Assembly (NCBI RefSeq): GCF_009695635.1
Contig: NZ_VUNN01000017.1
Location: forward strand, 1 to 52,825
Source of the DNA: Bullifex porci
GTDB lineage: Bacteria > Spirochaetota > Spirochaetia > Sphaerochaetales > Sphaerochaetaceae
Length of the DNA: 52,825 nucleotides
Direction: 5' to 3'
Shown: in pieces, positions 1 to 8,920 of the stretch
How the letters are laid out: each line of letters starts with the position of its first letter
Position numbering within the stretch: position 1 is the first letter of the stretch
Translations under genes and position numbers: made by a program
The notes under the pieces: generated by a model
What the model was told of the DNA's origin: nothing
The model's database searches: none
Seen by the model: the letters and a program-made list of their open reading frames with translations, nothing else

Positions 1-95
1 ATGTATTAATATTAACAAATGACTATTTATTTTAATAAAGTCCAAGGAATTATTTATTAGTGAATAAAATACTTAAAAAAAATTTCCAAAAAAGA

Positions 96-124
96 TTGAA
101 GAAAAAAAAATATACTCGTATCAT
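96..124 (+). promoter_or_regulatory. Sigma-70 promoter of the ABC importer operon
   Basis: A TTGAAG box (96-101) and a TATCAT box (119-124) are separated by 17 bases, in a very A/T-rich leader. The start point would be near 131, giving a leader of about 28 bases that carries the AAGGAGAG ribosome site at about 143-150. No operator-like dyad is obvious in the first 158 bases. Confidence 0.5.
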
Positions 125-158
125 TTCAAAAAATATTTAAAGTAAGGAGAGAGGAAAA

Positions 159-1373
159 ATGAAAAAACTTTCTGTTGCTCTTTTAGTAATGCTCCTAGCT
201 GTTTCTTTTGTTTTTGCTAATGGTGCTAAAGAGGAAGCAGCTCCAGCTTCAGATGTGTTCCATGTAGGTATCGTTACAGGTACTGTTTCACAGAGTGAAG
301 ATGACCTTAGAGGTGCTGAGGCTCTTATCGCTGAGTATGGTGCAGTTAAGGATGGTGGTATTATCCAGCATGTTACTTATCCTGATAACTTCATGGATGA
401 GCAGGAAACAACAATCGCAGTAATTGTTGGTCTTGCAGATGATCCTTTAATGAAGGCTGTAGTAGTTAACCAGGCAGTTCCTGGTACAACTGAGGCTTTC
501 CGCCAGATTAAGGAGAAGAGACCTGATATCTTATGCTTTGCTGGTGAATCACATGAGGATATTCCAGTAATTAGCACAACTGCAGACTTAGTATGTAACA
601 ATGACTTCGTTGCACGTGGTTATCTCATCATCAGAACAGCTCATGAGCTTGGATGTGATACATTCGTACATATCTCATTCCCAAGACATATGTCATATGA
701 AACAATGAGCCGCCGTGTTGCTATCATGAAGGCAGCTTGTGATGAATTTGGCATGAAGTTTGTTCTTGAGACAGCTCCAGACCCAACATCAGATGTAGGT
801 GTTGCAGGTGCTCAGCAGTATATTCTTGAGAAGGTTCCAGCATGGATTAACCAGTATGGTAAAAATGCTGCATTCTTCTGTACAAACGATGCTCATACAG
901 AGCCTCTTCTCAAGCAGCTCCTACAGTATGGTGGTTACTTCATCGAAGCTGACCTTCCATCTCCTCTCATGGGATATCCTGGTGCTCTTGGTCTTGACCT
1001 TACTGCAGAGCAGGGTAACTTCTCAGCTATCCTCAACAAGGTTGAGTCTGCAATCGTAGCTAAGGGTGGTGCTAACAGATTTGGTACATGGGCTTACTCA
1101 TATGGCTATACACAGTCTGCAGCTCTCGGACAGCACGCTATTAACTGTATTAAGGGTGAAAGCCAGCCTACAAATCTTAACGACCTTTGGAAGGCTTATA
1201 ACAAGTTCACACCAGGTGCTAATTGGAATGGTTCATTCTATACAAATGCTTCAACAGGCGTAAGATCTAAGAATGCTGTTCTTATCTACCAGGATACTTA
1301 TATCATGGGTGGTAGAGGCTTCATGGGTAACGCTGATGTAGAAGTACCAGAGAAGTATTTCACAATCAAATAG
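159..1373 (+). CDS. DUF3798 periplasmic substrate-binding protein of an ABC importer
   Basis: A 404-residue exported protein. It has a signal peptide of about 20 residues (MKK, a hydrophobic core, then VFA before NGAKEE), but no lipobox cysteine, so it is predicted to be soluble in the periplasm. The rest resembles the DUF3798 family: Rossmann-like binding proteins that sit beside sugar-type ABC transporters in spirochaetes and fusobacteria. It is the first gene of a five-gene operon, whose later genes encode the ATPase and two permeases, so it should bind the imported solute; the solute is unknown. Start chosen by the AAGGAGAG site eight bases upstream. Codon use is strongly biased (GCT, AAG, CTC), like rpsA in this window, suggesting high expression. 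A hairpin just after the stop would keep this gene more abundant than the membrane genes. Confidence 0.88.
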   Translation: MKKLSVALLVMLLAVSFVFANGAKEEAAPASDVFHVGIVTGTVSQSEDDLRGAEALIAEYGAVKDGGIIQHVTYPDNFMDEQETTIAVIVGLADDPLMKAVVVNQAVPGTTEAFRQIKEKRPDILCFAGESHEDIPVISTTADLVCNNDFVARGYLIIRTAHELGCDTFVHISFPRHMSYETMSRRVAIMKAACDEFGMKFVLETAPDPTSDVGVAGAQQYILEKVPAWINQYGKNAAFFCTNDAHTEPLLKQLLQYGGYFIEADLPSPLMGYPGALGLDLTAEQGNFSAILNKVESAIVAKGGANRFGTWAYSYGYTQSAALGQHAINCIKGESQPTNLNDLWKAYNKFTPGANWNGSFYTNASTGVRSKNAVLIYQDTYIMGGRGFMGNADVEVPEKYFTIK

Positions 1374-1400
1374 TTGCTTTTTAAGTAATTTTTTACTAAT

Positions 1401-1427
1401 CCGGAGAGATTTTCTCTCCGGTTTAAT
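1401..1427 (+). terminator. Hairpin between binding protein and ATPase genes (attenuating terminator or mRNA stabiliser)
   Basis: A perfect 9-bp stem (1401-1409 pairing with 1413-1421, arm CCGGAGAGA) with a TTT loop is followed by only a short T-rich tail. It lies inside the operon, 27 bases after the stop of the binding-protein gene. Such hairpins commonly protect or terminate part of the transcripts so that the binding protein is made in excess over the membrane components; that role is inferred here. Confidence 0.7.
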
Positions 1428-1484
1428 GTTCTTGGATAAAACTTATCTTAGAGCATTAAACCACACATAAAGAGGAAGAAAAAT

Positions 1485-3089
1485 ATGAATAAAGCTCCCA
1501 TGCTCCTTCAAGCACGAGGGATAAAAAAAGATTTCTTCGGTAATGTCGTACTAAAAGACATCAACTTTACTCTAGAAAAGGGCCAAATAATGGGTCTAGT
1601 CGGAGAAAATGGTGCTGGTAAAAGTACATTAATGAAGATTCTTTTTGGAATGAAGGATATCACTGAAACAGGTGGGTACCAAGGAGACATTATATTAGAT
1701 GGAGAGAAGGTTCACTTTGAAACTCCTTTTGATGCTCTCGCAGCTGGTATTGGAATGGTTCACCAGGAATTTAGCTTACTTCCAGATTTTAGTTCAACAG
1801 AGAATATTCAGCTAAATCGTGAAAGCGTAAATTACAATGTTACCTCAGAGATTTTTGGAGAGAGGTTAAATACTCTTAATAAAAAGGAAATGAGAAAAAA
1901 AGCTGTTGAAGCTATTAATAAGCTAGGCGTTGACTTATCTCCTGAAATGGTTGTTAGTGAGATGCCGGTAGGTCATAAGCAATTTACAGAGATTTCTCGT
2001 GAGCTTTCTCGAGAGAAAATGAAATTGTTAATCCTAGACGAACCAACAGCTGTTTTAACTGAAAAGGAAGCAGAAACTCTTCTTAAAACAATGAGAAAGC
2101 TTGCTGATTCAGGAATTTCAATTATCTTCATTACACACCGATTAGGTGAGATTATGGAGGTTTGTGATAAGATTCTTGTAATGCGAGATGGCTGTATTAT
2201 TAGCGAGCTCGAGAAGGATAAAACTAACGTCCGCGAAATTACAAAGGCAATGGTTGGACGTGAGGTTAAAGGCATCTCAGAGAATAAGAGAGAGAATAGT
2301 GATGCTCCAGAAATAATGAATATCTCACACCTATGGGTTAACATGCCGGGTGAGATTGTAAGAGATGTAAATCTCTCTGTTAAGAAGGGAGAAATACTTG
2401 GTATTGGTGGTTTAGCTGGACAGGGTAAGCTTGGTATTCCAAATGGAATTATGGGTCTCTATCAAGCAGGCGGTAAGGTTATCTTTGATGGAAAAGAAAT
2501 TCAATTAAATGATGCTAAGCTCTGCTTAAAGGAAGGCTTAGCCTTTGTTTCTGAGGATAGAAGAGGAGTTGGACTATTACTAGATGAATCACTAGAGTGG
2601 AACGTTTCCTTTACCGCTATGCAGGCTCAGGATAAATATTTAAAGAAATATTTTAATGGGCTTATTAAGTGGAGAGACCAAAAGGCAATTGAAGAGGTTA
2701 CTCAAAAATACATCGATGAGCTTCAAATAAAATGTACTAGCTCAAAGCAAAAGGCTAAGGAGCTATCGGGAGGAAATCAACAAAAGATTTGTCTTGCAAA
2801 GGCCTTTGCTCTTGAACCAAGACTTTTAATGGTAAGTGAGCCTACTAGAGGTATTGACGTAGGAGCTAAGGCGCTAGTTCTTGAAGCACTCAAAAAATAC
2901 AATCAGGAAGCTGGTACAACTATTATTATGGTTTCATCAGAGCTTGAGGAGCTTAGAACTACATGTGATAGAATCGCGATCATTACAGATGGTAAGGTTG
3001 CAGGAATATTACCAGCACATACCTCAAGTGAGGAGTTTGGTTATTTGATGGTAGGTGCTAAGGATATGGTTAAGGAAGGAGAGAAGTAA
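1485..3089 (+). CDS. Sugar-type ABC importer ATPase, two nucleotide-binding domains
   Basis: A 534-residue cytoplasmic protein with two fused ATPase domains, as in RbsA/MglA/YufO-type importers. Domain 1 has a normal Walker A (GENGAGKST, 40-48) and Walker B (LLILDE, 181-186), but an altered signature (MPVGHKQ). Domain 2 has a degenerate Walker A (GLAGQGKLG, about residue 300), a good signature (LSGGNQQK) and SEPT where domain 1 has DEPT. One intact and one weakened site is usual in this family. The AGAGGAAG site seven bases before the ATG supports the start. The stop overlaps the first permease start (TAATG), so the two are translationally coupled. Substrate is unknown; nucleosides or sugars are the family norm. 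Confidence 0.9.
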   Translation: MNKAPMLLQARGIKKDFFGNVVLKDINFTLEKGQIMGLVGENGAGKSTLMKILFGMKDITETGGYQGDIILDGEKVHFETPFDALAAGIGMVHQEFSLLPDFSSTENIQLNRESVNYNVTSEIFGERLNTLNKKEMRKKAVEAINKLGVDLSPEMVVSEMPVGHKQFTEISRELSREKMKLLILDEPTAVLTEKEAETLLKTMRKLADSGISIIFITHRLGEIMEVCDKILVMRDGCIISELEKDKTNVREITKAMVGREVKGISENKRENSDAPEIMNISHLWVNMPGEIVRDVNLSVKKGEILGIGGLAGQGKLGIPNGIMGLYQAGGKVIFDGKEIQLNDAKLCLKEGLAFVSEDRRGVGLLLDESLEWNVSFTAMQAQDKYLKKYFNGLIKWRDQKAIEEVTQKYIDELQIKCTSSKQKAKELSGGNQQKICLAKAFALEPRLLMVSEPTRGIDVGAKALVLEALKKYNQEAGTTIIMVSSELEELRTTCDRIAIITDGKVAGILPAHTSSEEFGYLMVGAKDMVKEGEK

Positions 3090-4156
3090 TGAATAAGACA
3101 GAAGGTAAAAGCTTAAAGGAATTTATTAATGACTTCATTGACTCCTTTGGATGGCCAAGATTAATTATTGCATTGTTCTTAATAATGCTATTTATTATTG
3201 CACCACTTGGAGGAATAAGTATTACACAAAGTATTTCAGATGTTCTCCAGCGCTTTGGTATGAATAGTATTATGGTACTAGCAATGGTTCCAATGATTCA
3301 CTCTGGATGTGGCCTTAACTTTGGTCTACCAGTAGGAATTATAGCCGGTCTTCTCGGTGGTACAATTTCAATGCAGTTAGGCTTCACTGGTGGATTATCC
3401 TTTGTAATGGCAGTATTAATTGCAACATTCTTTGGAATTATCTTTGGTTGGGCTTATGGAGTTCTATTAAACAAGGTAAAGGGTGGTGAGATGATGATTG
3501 CTACCTATGTAGGTTATGCAATCGTATCCTTTATGTGTATGATGTGGCTCCTGCTTCCATATAATAATCCACAGATGGTTTGGGGCTATAAGGGTACTGG
3601 ATTGAGAACAACAATCTCAACCGAGGGATATTACTTACACATCTTAAGTGACTTCTTACAGATTAAGATTGGAAACCTAGTAATCCCTACAGGATCTTTA
3701 CTATTCTTTGCTTTCTTTGCTTTCTTAATGTGGGCGTTCTTACATACAAAGAAAGGAACTGCAATGACAGCTGTTGGCTCAAACCCAATCTTTGCTAGAG
3801 CATCTGGAATAAATGTTAACTCAATAAGAACACTTTCTGTAATAATGTCTACAGTTCTTGGTGCTATTGGTATTTTAGCTTATCAACAGGCATTTGGCTT
3901 TATACAGCTATATATGGGACCATTCTACATGGCTCTTCCTGCTGTATCAGCAATTCTAATTGGTGGTGCTTCTGTAAATAAAGCAACAATTTCAAATGTA
4001 ATCATCGGTACTCTCCTTTATCAGGGTATTGTCACGATGACACCATCTGTAATGAACTCACTTGTTCATACAGATATGAGTGAGGTAATAAGAATTATAG
4101 TATCTAACGGTATGATTCTTTACGCTCTCACAAGAAAAACGGAGGGTGCAAAATGA
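3089..4156 (+). CDS. ABC importer permease 1 (BPD_transp_2 family)
   Basis: A 355-residue inner-membrane protein with about eight to ten hydrophobic segments, glycine-rich as in RbsC/YufP-type permeases (for example GCGLNFGLPVGIIAG, about residues 72-86). It should form half of the translocation channel for the solute delivered by the DUF3798 protein. The start overlaps the ATPase stop by one base and the stop overlaps the second permease by four (ATGA), so the subunits are coupled. Permease 2 has a matching GMGLNFGMTLGAMAG segment, showing that the two permeases are distant paralogues and probably form a heterodimer. Confidence 0.88.
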   Translation: MNKTEGKSLKEFINDFIDSFGWPRLIIALFLIMLFIIAPLGGISITQSISDVLQRFGMNSIMVLAMVPMIHSGCGLNFGLPVGIIAGLLGGTISMQLGFTGGLSFVMAVLIATFFGIIFGWAYGVLLNKVKGGEMMIATYVGYAIVSFMCMMWLLLPYNNPQMVWGYKGTGLRTTISTEGYYLHILSDFLQIKIGNLVIPTGSLLFFAFFAFLMWAFLHTKKGTAMTAVGSNPIFARASGINVNSIRTLSVIMSTVLGAIGILAYQQAFGFIQLYMGPFYMALPAVSAILIGGASVNKATISNVIIGTLLYQGIVTMTPSVMNSLVHTDMSEVIRIIVSNGMILYALTRKTEGAK

Positions 4157-5250
4157 AAAAAACTAATATAAAGTCCTTTGTATTAGATAACTTAGTACCA
4201 ATTATTTTCATTGTAATTGGTATCTTTGGTATAATGTTTTCTGGCTTCTCTGCAACTGCAATAGCTAATGAGATGATGACTAGACTTGCAAGAAATAGCT
4301 TCTTAGTTATCTCACTTTTAATTCCTATTATGGCTGGTATGGGTCTTAACTTCGGTATGACCTTAGGAGCGATGGCAGGCCAAATCGGATTAATATTTAT
4401 AACTGAGTGGGGAATTGTTGGAATTCCAGGTATGATTCTTGCTGCTATAATTTCAACACCTATTTCAATATTCCTTGGATATATTTGTGGAAAAATCCTC
4501 AATATGGCAAAGGGTAGAGAGATGGTAACTAGCTACATCATTGGCTTCTTTATCAATGGTGTTTACCAGCTAATTGTACTCTTTTTAATGGGTGTAATTA
4601 TTCCAATTAAATCAGATATTCTGCTTCCAAGAGGATATGGTATTAGAAATACTGTAAACCTTATTGGAATAAGAAAATGCTTAGATAATTTAATTCCATT
4701 AAAGATAGCTGGAGTAAGTATTCCTTTAGCAACCTTTTTAGTAATTGCATTACTTTGCTTATTTATTATTTGGTTTAGAAAAACAAAGCTTGGACAAGAT
4801 ATGAGAGCAGTTAGCCAGGATATGGAGGTTGCTAGAGATAGTGGTATTAAGGTTGAAGAGACAAGAATATTATCTATCATCATTTCAACTGTATTAGCTG
4901 GATATGGAATGATTATTTATCTTCAGAACATGGGAACCTTAAATACATATAATAGCCATAACCAAATTGGTATGTTCTCTGCTGCAGCTCTATTAGTTGG
5001 TGGTGCTTCAGTATCTAAAGCAAATATTAGAAACGTATTCTTGGGTGTTATACTTTTCCACTTAATGTTCTATGTATCTCCATATGCAGGAAAGAACCTT
5101 ATCGGAGAAGCACAGCTTGGTGAGTATTTCAGAGTATTTGTCTCCTACGGCGTTATTACACTCTCACTAGTTCTCTATGAATTAAAGAAGAAGAGAGATA
5201 AGCTTGAAAGAGGTAAGAAGCTCGCTTTAATGCAAGAGGAGGATAAATAA
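4153..5250 (+). CDS. ABC importer permease 2 (BPD_transp_2 family)
   Basis: A 365-residue polytopic membrane protein with about eight to ten hydrophobic stretches and a charged, lysine-rich cytoplasmic tail (ELKKKRDKLERGKKL). It shares the G-M-G-L-N-F-G motif and a GGASVSKANIRN loop with permease 1 (GGASVNKATISN), so it is a paralogue and the likely heterodimer partner. It starts inside the stop of permease 1 and ends inside the start of the next gene, so it is in the middle of a tightly coupled operon. Confidence 0.88.
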   Translation: MKKTNIKSFVLDNLVPIIFIVIGIFGIMFSGFSATAIANEMMTRLARNSFLVISLLIPIMAGMGLNFGMTLGAMAGQIGLIFITEWGIVGIPGMILAAIISTPISIFLGYICGKILNMAKGREMVTSYIIGFFINGVYQLIVLFLMGVIIPIKSDILLPRGYGIRNTVNLIGIRKCLDNLIPLKIAGVSIPLATFLVIALLCLFIIWFRKTKLGQDMRAVSQDMEVARDSGIKVEETRILSIIISTVLAGYGMIIYLQNMGTLNTYNSHNQIGMFSAAALLVGGASVSKANIRNVFLGVILFHLMFYVSPYAGKNLIGEAQLGEYFRVFVSYGVITLSLVLYELKKKRDKLERGKKLALMQEEDK

Positions 5251-5699
5251 TGAAGCTACAATTTAAAAAGCCAACTAAAACCTTTTATATCCGTCTTATT
5301 GCTATTTTAATCATTATCCTAGTTGCTATTTGGATGTATGTTATAGGAAAGCAGCATAATATCTATATCGATAATAAGGATTATGGCTCCTATAAGGCCT
5401 TTAGCTGGGTTGATGTTACTGTAGATAAGCAAGAGCCTCTTGGACTTGCAAAGAGAGATAGAGATGTATTTACAGTTGTAAATCAAACTCATAAATTCAA
5501 GGTTGAAGCTGACGGAGAGACTAAAGAGGTTAAGCTTAGAATTCCTCTTGAGATGAAAAATGTAATCATCAATCTTCCAGCTTTTATGGCAGGGCTTGAT
5601 CAAGCTGAGTGGATGAGTGAATTTATAATTGAAACTGTGAGTGTTGAAAGCCAGACAGAAGCAATCGTAACAGATGACACAGCAGTATTTTTTGAATAA
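5250..5699 (+). CDS. Small membrane-anchored protein of the DUF3798 transporter operon (DUF6672-like)
   Basis: A 149-residue protein with one N-terminal membrane segment (about residues 14-32) after a basic K-rich start. It then has a roughly 110-residue soluble part predicted outside the membrane, rich in beta-forming stretches. I think it corresponds to a small uncharacterised family (possibly DUF6672) that travels with DUF3798 transporters, but I am not certain of the accession. It overlaps the second permease stop (TAATG) and is the last gene before a terminator. Position and topology suggest an accessory subunit that sits on the periplasmic face of the permeases or docks the binding protein; this is inference. 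Confidence 0.7.
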   Translation: MKLQFKKPTKTFYIRLIAILIIILVAIWMYVIGKQHNIYIDNKDYGSYKAFSWVDVTVDKQEPLGLAKRDRDVFTVVNQTHKFKVEADGETKEVKLRIPLEMKNVIINLPAFMAGLDQAEWMSEFIIETVSVESQTEAIVTDDTAVFFE

Positions 5700-5706
5700 G
5701 TTATCG

Positions 5707-5731
5707 GGGCTACAGAAATGTAGCCCTTTAT
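5707..5731 (+). terminator. Rho-independent terminator of the ABC importer operon
   Basis: A 7-bp stem GGGCTAC / GTAGCCC (5707-5713 with 5720-5726) with a 6-base loop is followed by TTTAT. It lies seven bases after the stop of the 149-residue protein gene. Confidence 0.75.
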
Positions 5732-5749
5732 GTTATAAGTTTTTTTGTA

Positions 5750-5763
5750 TATAATTATCAGCT
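5750..5763 (+). promoter_or_regulatory. -10 box for a leaderless rpe transcript
   Basis: A perfect TATAAT (5750-5755) follows a T-tract and ends eight bases before the rpe ATG (5764). Transcription would begin within a base or two of the start codon. No Shine-Dalgarno sequence is present. No good -35 box is visible. Confidence 0.5.
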
Positions 5764-6426
5764 ATGATGAAATTAGCTCCTTCAATTCTTTCATGCAATT
5801 TTTCAAATGTTGCAAAAGCAGTATCACAGGTAGATGAATTAGGTCTTGAGTATTTACATTTAGATGTAATGGATGGAAGCTTTGTTCCAGAAATAACCTT
5901 TGGCGCAAAGCTGATTAAGGATATAAGAAGAAATACAAATATTACCTTCGATGTACATTTAATGGTTGAAAGACCTGAGGATAAGCTAGATGCCTTTATT
6001 GAGGCAGGAAGTGATATAATTACTGTTCATCAGGAAAGCACGATCCACCTTCATAGAGTTTTACAGAAAATTAAAAGTGCTGGAATAAAATGTGGAGTTT
6101 CGATTGTACCATCAACTCCAGTATCAATGATTTTACCAATACTTGATATGGTTGATTTAGTTCTTATTATGACTGTTAATCCTGGCTATGGTGGTCAAAA
6201 GCTAATACAGTCCTGCTTAGATAAGGTTGTAGAGCTTAGAGATATCAGAGAAAAGGAAGATTACACATATTTAATAAGTGTTGATGGTGGAGTAAATCTA
6301 TCAACAGTCCAGGATGTAGCAACAGCAGGTGCTGATTTAGCTGTCACAGGTTCAGCATTCTTTTTAAGTGAGGATAAGGCTGAATTTGTTAATAAGATGA
6401 ATGATTTAATTAGGAAATGTCAATGA
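5764..6426 (+). CDS. rpe: Ribulose-phosphate 3-epimerase
   Basis: A 220-residue TIM-barrel enzyme that interconverts ribulose 5-phosphate and xylulose 5-phosphate in the pentose phosphate pathway. Family motifs are present in order: PSILSCNF near the N-terminus, HLDVMDGSFVP (about 32-42, catalytic Asp), FDVHLMVERP (about 60-69), MTVNPGYGGQ (about 138-147) and VDGGVN (about 177-182, catalytic Asp). There is no ribosome-binding site; the -10 box just upstream implies a leaderless start at the first of two adjacent ATGs. The stop overlaps dtd (ATGA). It directly follows the ABC importer terminator, so it is a separate unit. Confidence 0.93.
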   Translation: MMKLAPSILSCNFSNVAKAVSQVDELGLEYLHLDVMDGSFVPEITFGAKLIKDIRRNTNITFDVHLMVERPEDKLDAFIEAGSDIITVHQESTIHLHRVLQKIKSAGIKCGVSIVPSTPVSMILPILDMVDLVLIMTVNPGYGGQKLIQSCLDKVVELRDIREKEDYTYLISVDGGVNLSTVQDVATAGADLAVTGSAFFLSEDKAEFVNKMNDLIRKCQ

Positions 6427-6875
6427 AAGCTGTTATTCAAACTGTCCACGATGCAAGGGTCACAGTTGATAATAATGTAGTTGGCCAAATTAAGGATGGA
6501 ATGCTTATCTACTTTGGCGTTGCAAAAAATGATGAAGAAAGGGATGTAATTCCATTTTTTGATAAAATATTAAAGATGCGCATCTTTAAGGATGAAAATC
6601 AGAGAATGAATTTAAATTTAAAGAGCGTTAATGGTAGTATTTTACTTGTAAGCCAATTTACTCTAGAAACAAATATTTATGCTGGTAATAGACCTTCCTT
6701 AGATAGTGCCGCTCCAGGAGAAAAGGCAAAGCTATTCTACGAAAAAGCTATACAATACCTAAAGGATTTAGGATATGAGGTAAGTACTGGAGTCTTCGGT
6801 GCACACATGATGGTTTCTTACGTAAATGATGGTCCAGAGACTTTTGTCCTAGATAGTCGTGATCTTTTTAAATAA
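6423..6875 (+). CDS. dtd: D-aminoacyl-tRNA deacylase
   Basis: A 150-residue enzyme that hydrolyses D-amino acids mischarged on tRNA. It begins MKAVIQTV as in the family, and has the SQFTL motif (about residues 77-81) and the C-terminal NDGPET segment containing the Gly-cisPro element that gives chiral selectivity. An ATG six bases upstream (6417) is also in frame, but 6423 is preferred because it overlaps the rpe stop in an ATGA, has TTAGGAAA upstream, and gives the usual N-terminus. It is co-transcribed with rpe. Confidence 0.92.
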   Translation: MKAVIQTVHDARVTVDNNVVGQIKDGMLIYFGVAKNDEERDVIPFFDKILKMRIFKDENQRMNLNLKSVNGSILLVSQFTLETNIYAGNRPSLDSAAPGEKAKLFYEKAIQYLKDLGYEVSTGVFGAHMMVSYVNDGPETFVLDSRDLFK

Positions 6876-6901
6876 TTTGTAAAAATTTTTAATTTTTTTT
6901 G

Positions 6902-6919
6902 TATTATTAGCAGGAGATA
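6902..6919 (+). promoter_or_regulatory. recA -10 box and ribosome-binding site
   Basis: A T-tract leads into TATTAT (6902-6907), followed closely by the AGGAGA ribosome site. A TTGTAA at 6877-6882 could be the -35 box, although the 19-base spacing is long. No clear LexA-type dyad is visible here, so SOS control cannot be claimed. The same arrangement (T-tract, TATTAT, then AGGAGAT) precedes the 66-residue gene at 38365. Confidence 0.4.
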
Positions 6920-6927
6920 AAAAAATT

Positions 6928-7977
6928 ATGGAAAAAAATGAGAATGTAAAAAAGGCTAGGGCGGAAGCGCTTGAAGCAGCAAGAGCCCAAATCGACAAGC
7001 AATTTGGTAAAGGCTCACTCATGAGATTGGGAGATGCAAAAAATACTCTCGATATCGAAGCTATTCCATCTGGATCTCTCCTGCTCGACGAAGCTTTAGG
7101 AGTAGGTGGGTATCCAAAGGGAAGAATCATTGAGATTTATGGACCAGAAAGCTCAGGTAAAACAACCTTAGCTCTTCATGCAATTGCTGAGTGTCAAAAG
7201 AGTGGCGGAACAGCTGCATTTATTGATGCTGAGCATGCTCTTGATCCAACCTATGCAAAGAATTTAGGTGTAAATATCGATGATTTATGGATAAGCCAAC
7301 CAGACAATGGTGAACAGGCTCTAGAGATTACAGAATCTCTAGTACGCTCAGGTGCAGTTGATATTGTAGTTATTGACTCTGTAGCAGCTCTAACTCCTCA
7401 AGCAGAAATTGAAGGTGATATGGGTGATTCACACATGGGTGTACAGGCAAGACTTATGAGCCAGGCTTTAAGAAAGCTCACAGGTATTCTTGCAAAGAGC
7501 AATGCAACTATCATCTTTATCAACCAGCTAAGAATGAAGATTGGTGTAATGTTTGGTAACCCAGAAACAACTACAGGTGGTAATGCATTAAAGTTCTATG
7601 CATCTGTCAGAATGGATGTTAGAAAGATTGAATCTATCGGAAAGAGCCAGGATGAAATCGTTGGAAACCGTGTAAGAGTTAAAATTGTAAAGAATAAGGT
7701 TGCACCTCCATTTAAAAAGTGTGAAATTGATTTACTCTTTGGTAAAGGTATTTCCTACGTTGGCTCTATGCTTGATGCAGCATTAAAATATGAGCTTGTT
7801 GAGAAATCTGGTTCTTGGTTTAGCTATAATGGTGAGAAAATTGGACAAGGTAGAGATAAGACCTTAGATTATTTTACAAACAATCCTCAAATTACAGAGG
7901 AATTGGTAGCAAGTCTAAGAAAGCTAATGTTTAGTCATGATGAAGAAGAGAGCGCTCCAGCTCCTACAGAAGAGTGA
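6928..7977 (+). CDS. recA: RecA recombinase
   Basis: A 349-residue, full-length RecA: ATP-dependent strand exchange, recombinational repair and SOS co-protease. Walker A is GPESSGKT (72-79), Walker B is the VVIDSVAAL segment, and the conserved FINQLR (with [21 protein letters not shown] after it) forms L2 and DNA-binding surfaces. An acidic tail ([12 protein letters not shown]) ends the protein, as usual. Start fixed by AGGAGA ten bases upstream. The stop abuts scpA (TGATG), so recA leads the scpA-scpB-rluB-cmk-rpsA run. Confidence 0.97.
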   Translation: MEKNENVKKARAEALEAARAQIDKQFGKGSLMRLGDAKNTLDIEAIPSGSLLLDEALGVGGYPKGRIIEIYGPESSGKTTLALHAIAECQKSGGTAAFIDAEHALDPTYAKNLGVNIDDLWISQPDNGEQALEITESLVRSGAVDIVVIDSVAALTPQAEIEGDMGDSHMGVQARLMSQALRKLTGILAKSNATIIFINQLRMKIGVMFGNPETTTGGNALKFYASVRMDVRKIESIGKSQDEIVGNRVRVKIVKNKVAPPFKKCEIDLLFGKGISYVGSMLDAALKYELVEKSGSWFSYNGEKIGQGRDKTLDYFTNNPQITEELVASLRKLMFSHDEEESAPAPTEE

Positions 7978-8918
7978 TGGTATTAGAGAGCCAGGAAAAC
8001 TTTGGTGAGGTTAAGCAGGTCTTTAAAACAGAGGAGTTTGAAGGCCCGCTTGATTTACTTTTATATCAAATACAAAAAGCAGAAATAAATATTTATAATA
8101 TTCCTATATCTGAAATTACTGAGCAGTTTATAGAGTATATTGAAAATCATAAAACAACACTGCGTAACCTAGCTGACTTCTATAAGATGGCAGCTGATTT
8201 ACTTTACATTAAATCAAGGATGCTTCTTCCTGTAGAGGTTGAATTTGATGAAGAGTATGAGGACCCTAGAAGAGAGCTTGTAGATAGACTTCTTGATTAT
8301 CAAAAGTTTAAAAAATATACAGATCTATTAATGGGTGTAAATACTAGTGATAGCTTCTACATTCCTAGAAAGGAAAATTTATTTGCTCTTCCTTTTGAGG
8401 ATGAGGATCTATTTAAGGGAGTTGATCTTCAAGCTCTTTTTGATACCTATAGGTCCTTAGTCAGTCAAATTGCTCCTAATAAGCTATTTAACGTTTATGA
8501 GGAGGTAACAGTGAAGGAAAAGATTGCATTAATGCAGGAGCTTTTAGAGAGTAATGAGGAAATAACATTATCTCTATTAATAAAGGATTTTAATAATCCT
8601 CTTCACATTATTTGTTCCTTCATGGCTATATTGGAATCATGTAAATTTAGGATGATTTTAATTAGACAGGATGTTAATTGCGGAGAAATATATATCACAA
8701 AGAGGCCTTTAGATTTTGATCAAAGAGATGCAGATGAATTTGATAAAGCATATGATGAGATTGTTGAGCATAATCTTCAGGATGCAGATGATTTCTCTAT
8801 ATTAACAGAGGAAGCTAAAGAAAAATTTGAGGAAGAAGAAAAGCTAGAGAAAGAAGAGGCTCAAGAAGAAATTGAGTATATTGGAGATGAGGAAAATCTC
8901 TTAGATGAGGAGGATTGA
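7977..8918 (+). CDS. scpA: Segregation and condensation protein A (kleisin)
   Basis: A 313-residue kleisin that bridges the SMC heads. The N-terminal EFEGPLDLLLYQIQKAEINI box is the classic ScpA signature, followed by the DFYKMAADLLYIKSRMLLP segment; the C-terminal winged helix is near residues 190-250. It ends with a long acidic tail (EEEEKLEKEEAQEE), longer than typical. A GTG three bases earlier (7974) is possible; ATG 7977 is preferred as it overlaps the recA stop (TGATG). scpB follows two bases after the stop, and smc is at 28482-31298. Confidence 0.93.
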   Translation: MVLESQENFGEVKQVFKTEEFEGPLDLLLYQIQKAEINIYNIPISEITEQFIEYIENHKTTLRNLADFYKMAADLLYIKSRMLLPVEVEFDEEYEDPRRELVDRLLDYQKFKKYTDLLMGVNTSDSFYIPRKENLFALPFEDEDLFKGVDLQALFDTYRSLVSQIAPNKLFNVYEEVTVKEKIALMQELLESNEEITLSLLIKDFNNPLHIICSFMAILESCKFRMILIRQDVNCGEIYITKRPLDFDQRDADEFDKAYDEIVEHNLQDADDFSILTEEAKEKFEEEEKLEKEEAQEEIEYIGDEENLLDEED

Positions 8919-8920
8919 GG

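Noticed and set aside
6840-6930. LexA/SOS operator in front of recA
   Set aside because: No convincing dyad is visible in the short AT-rich upstream region.
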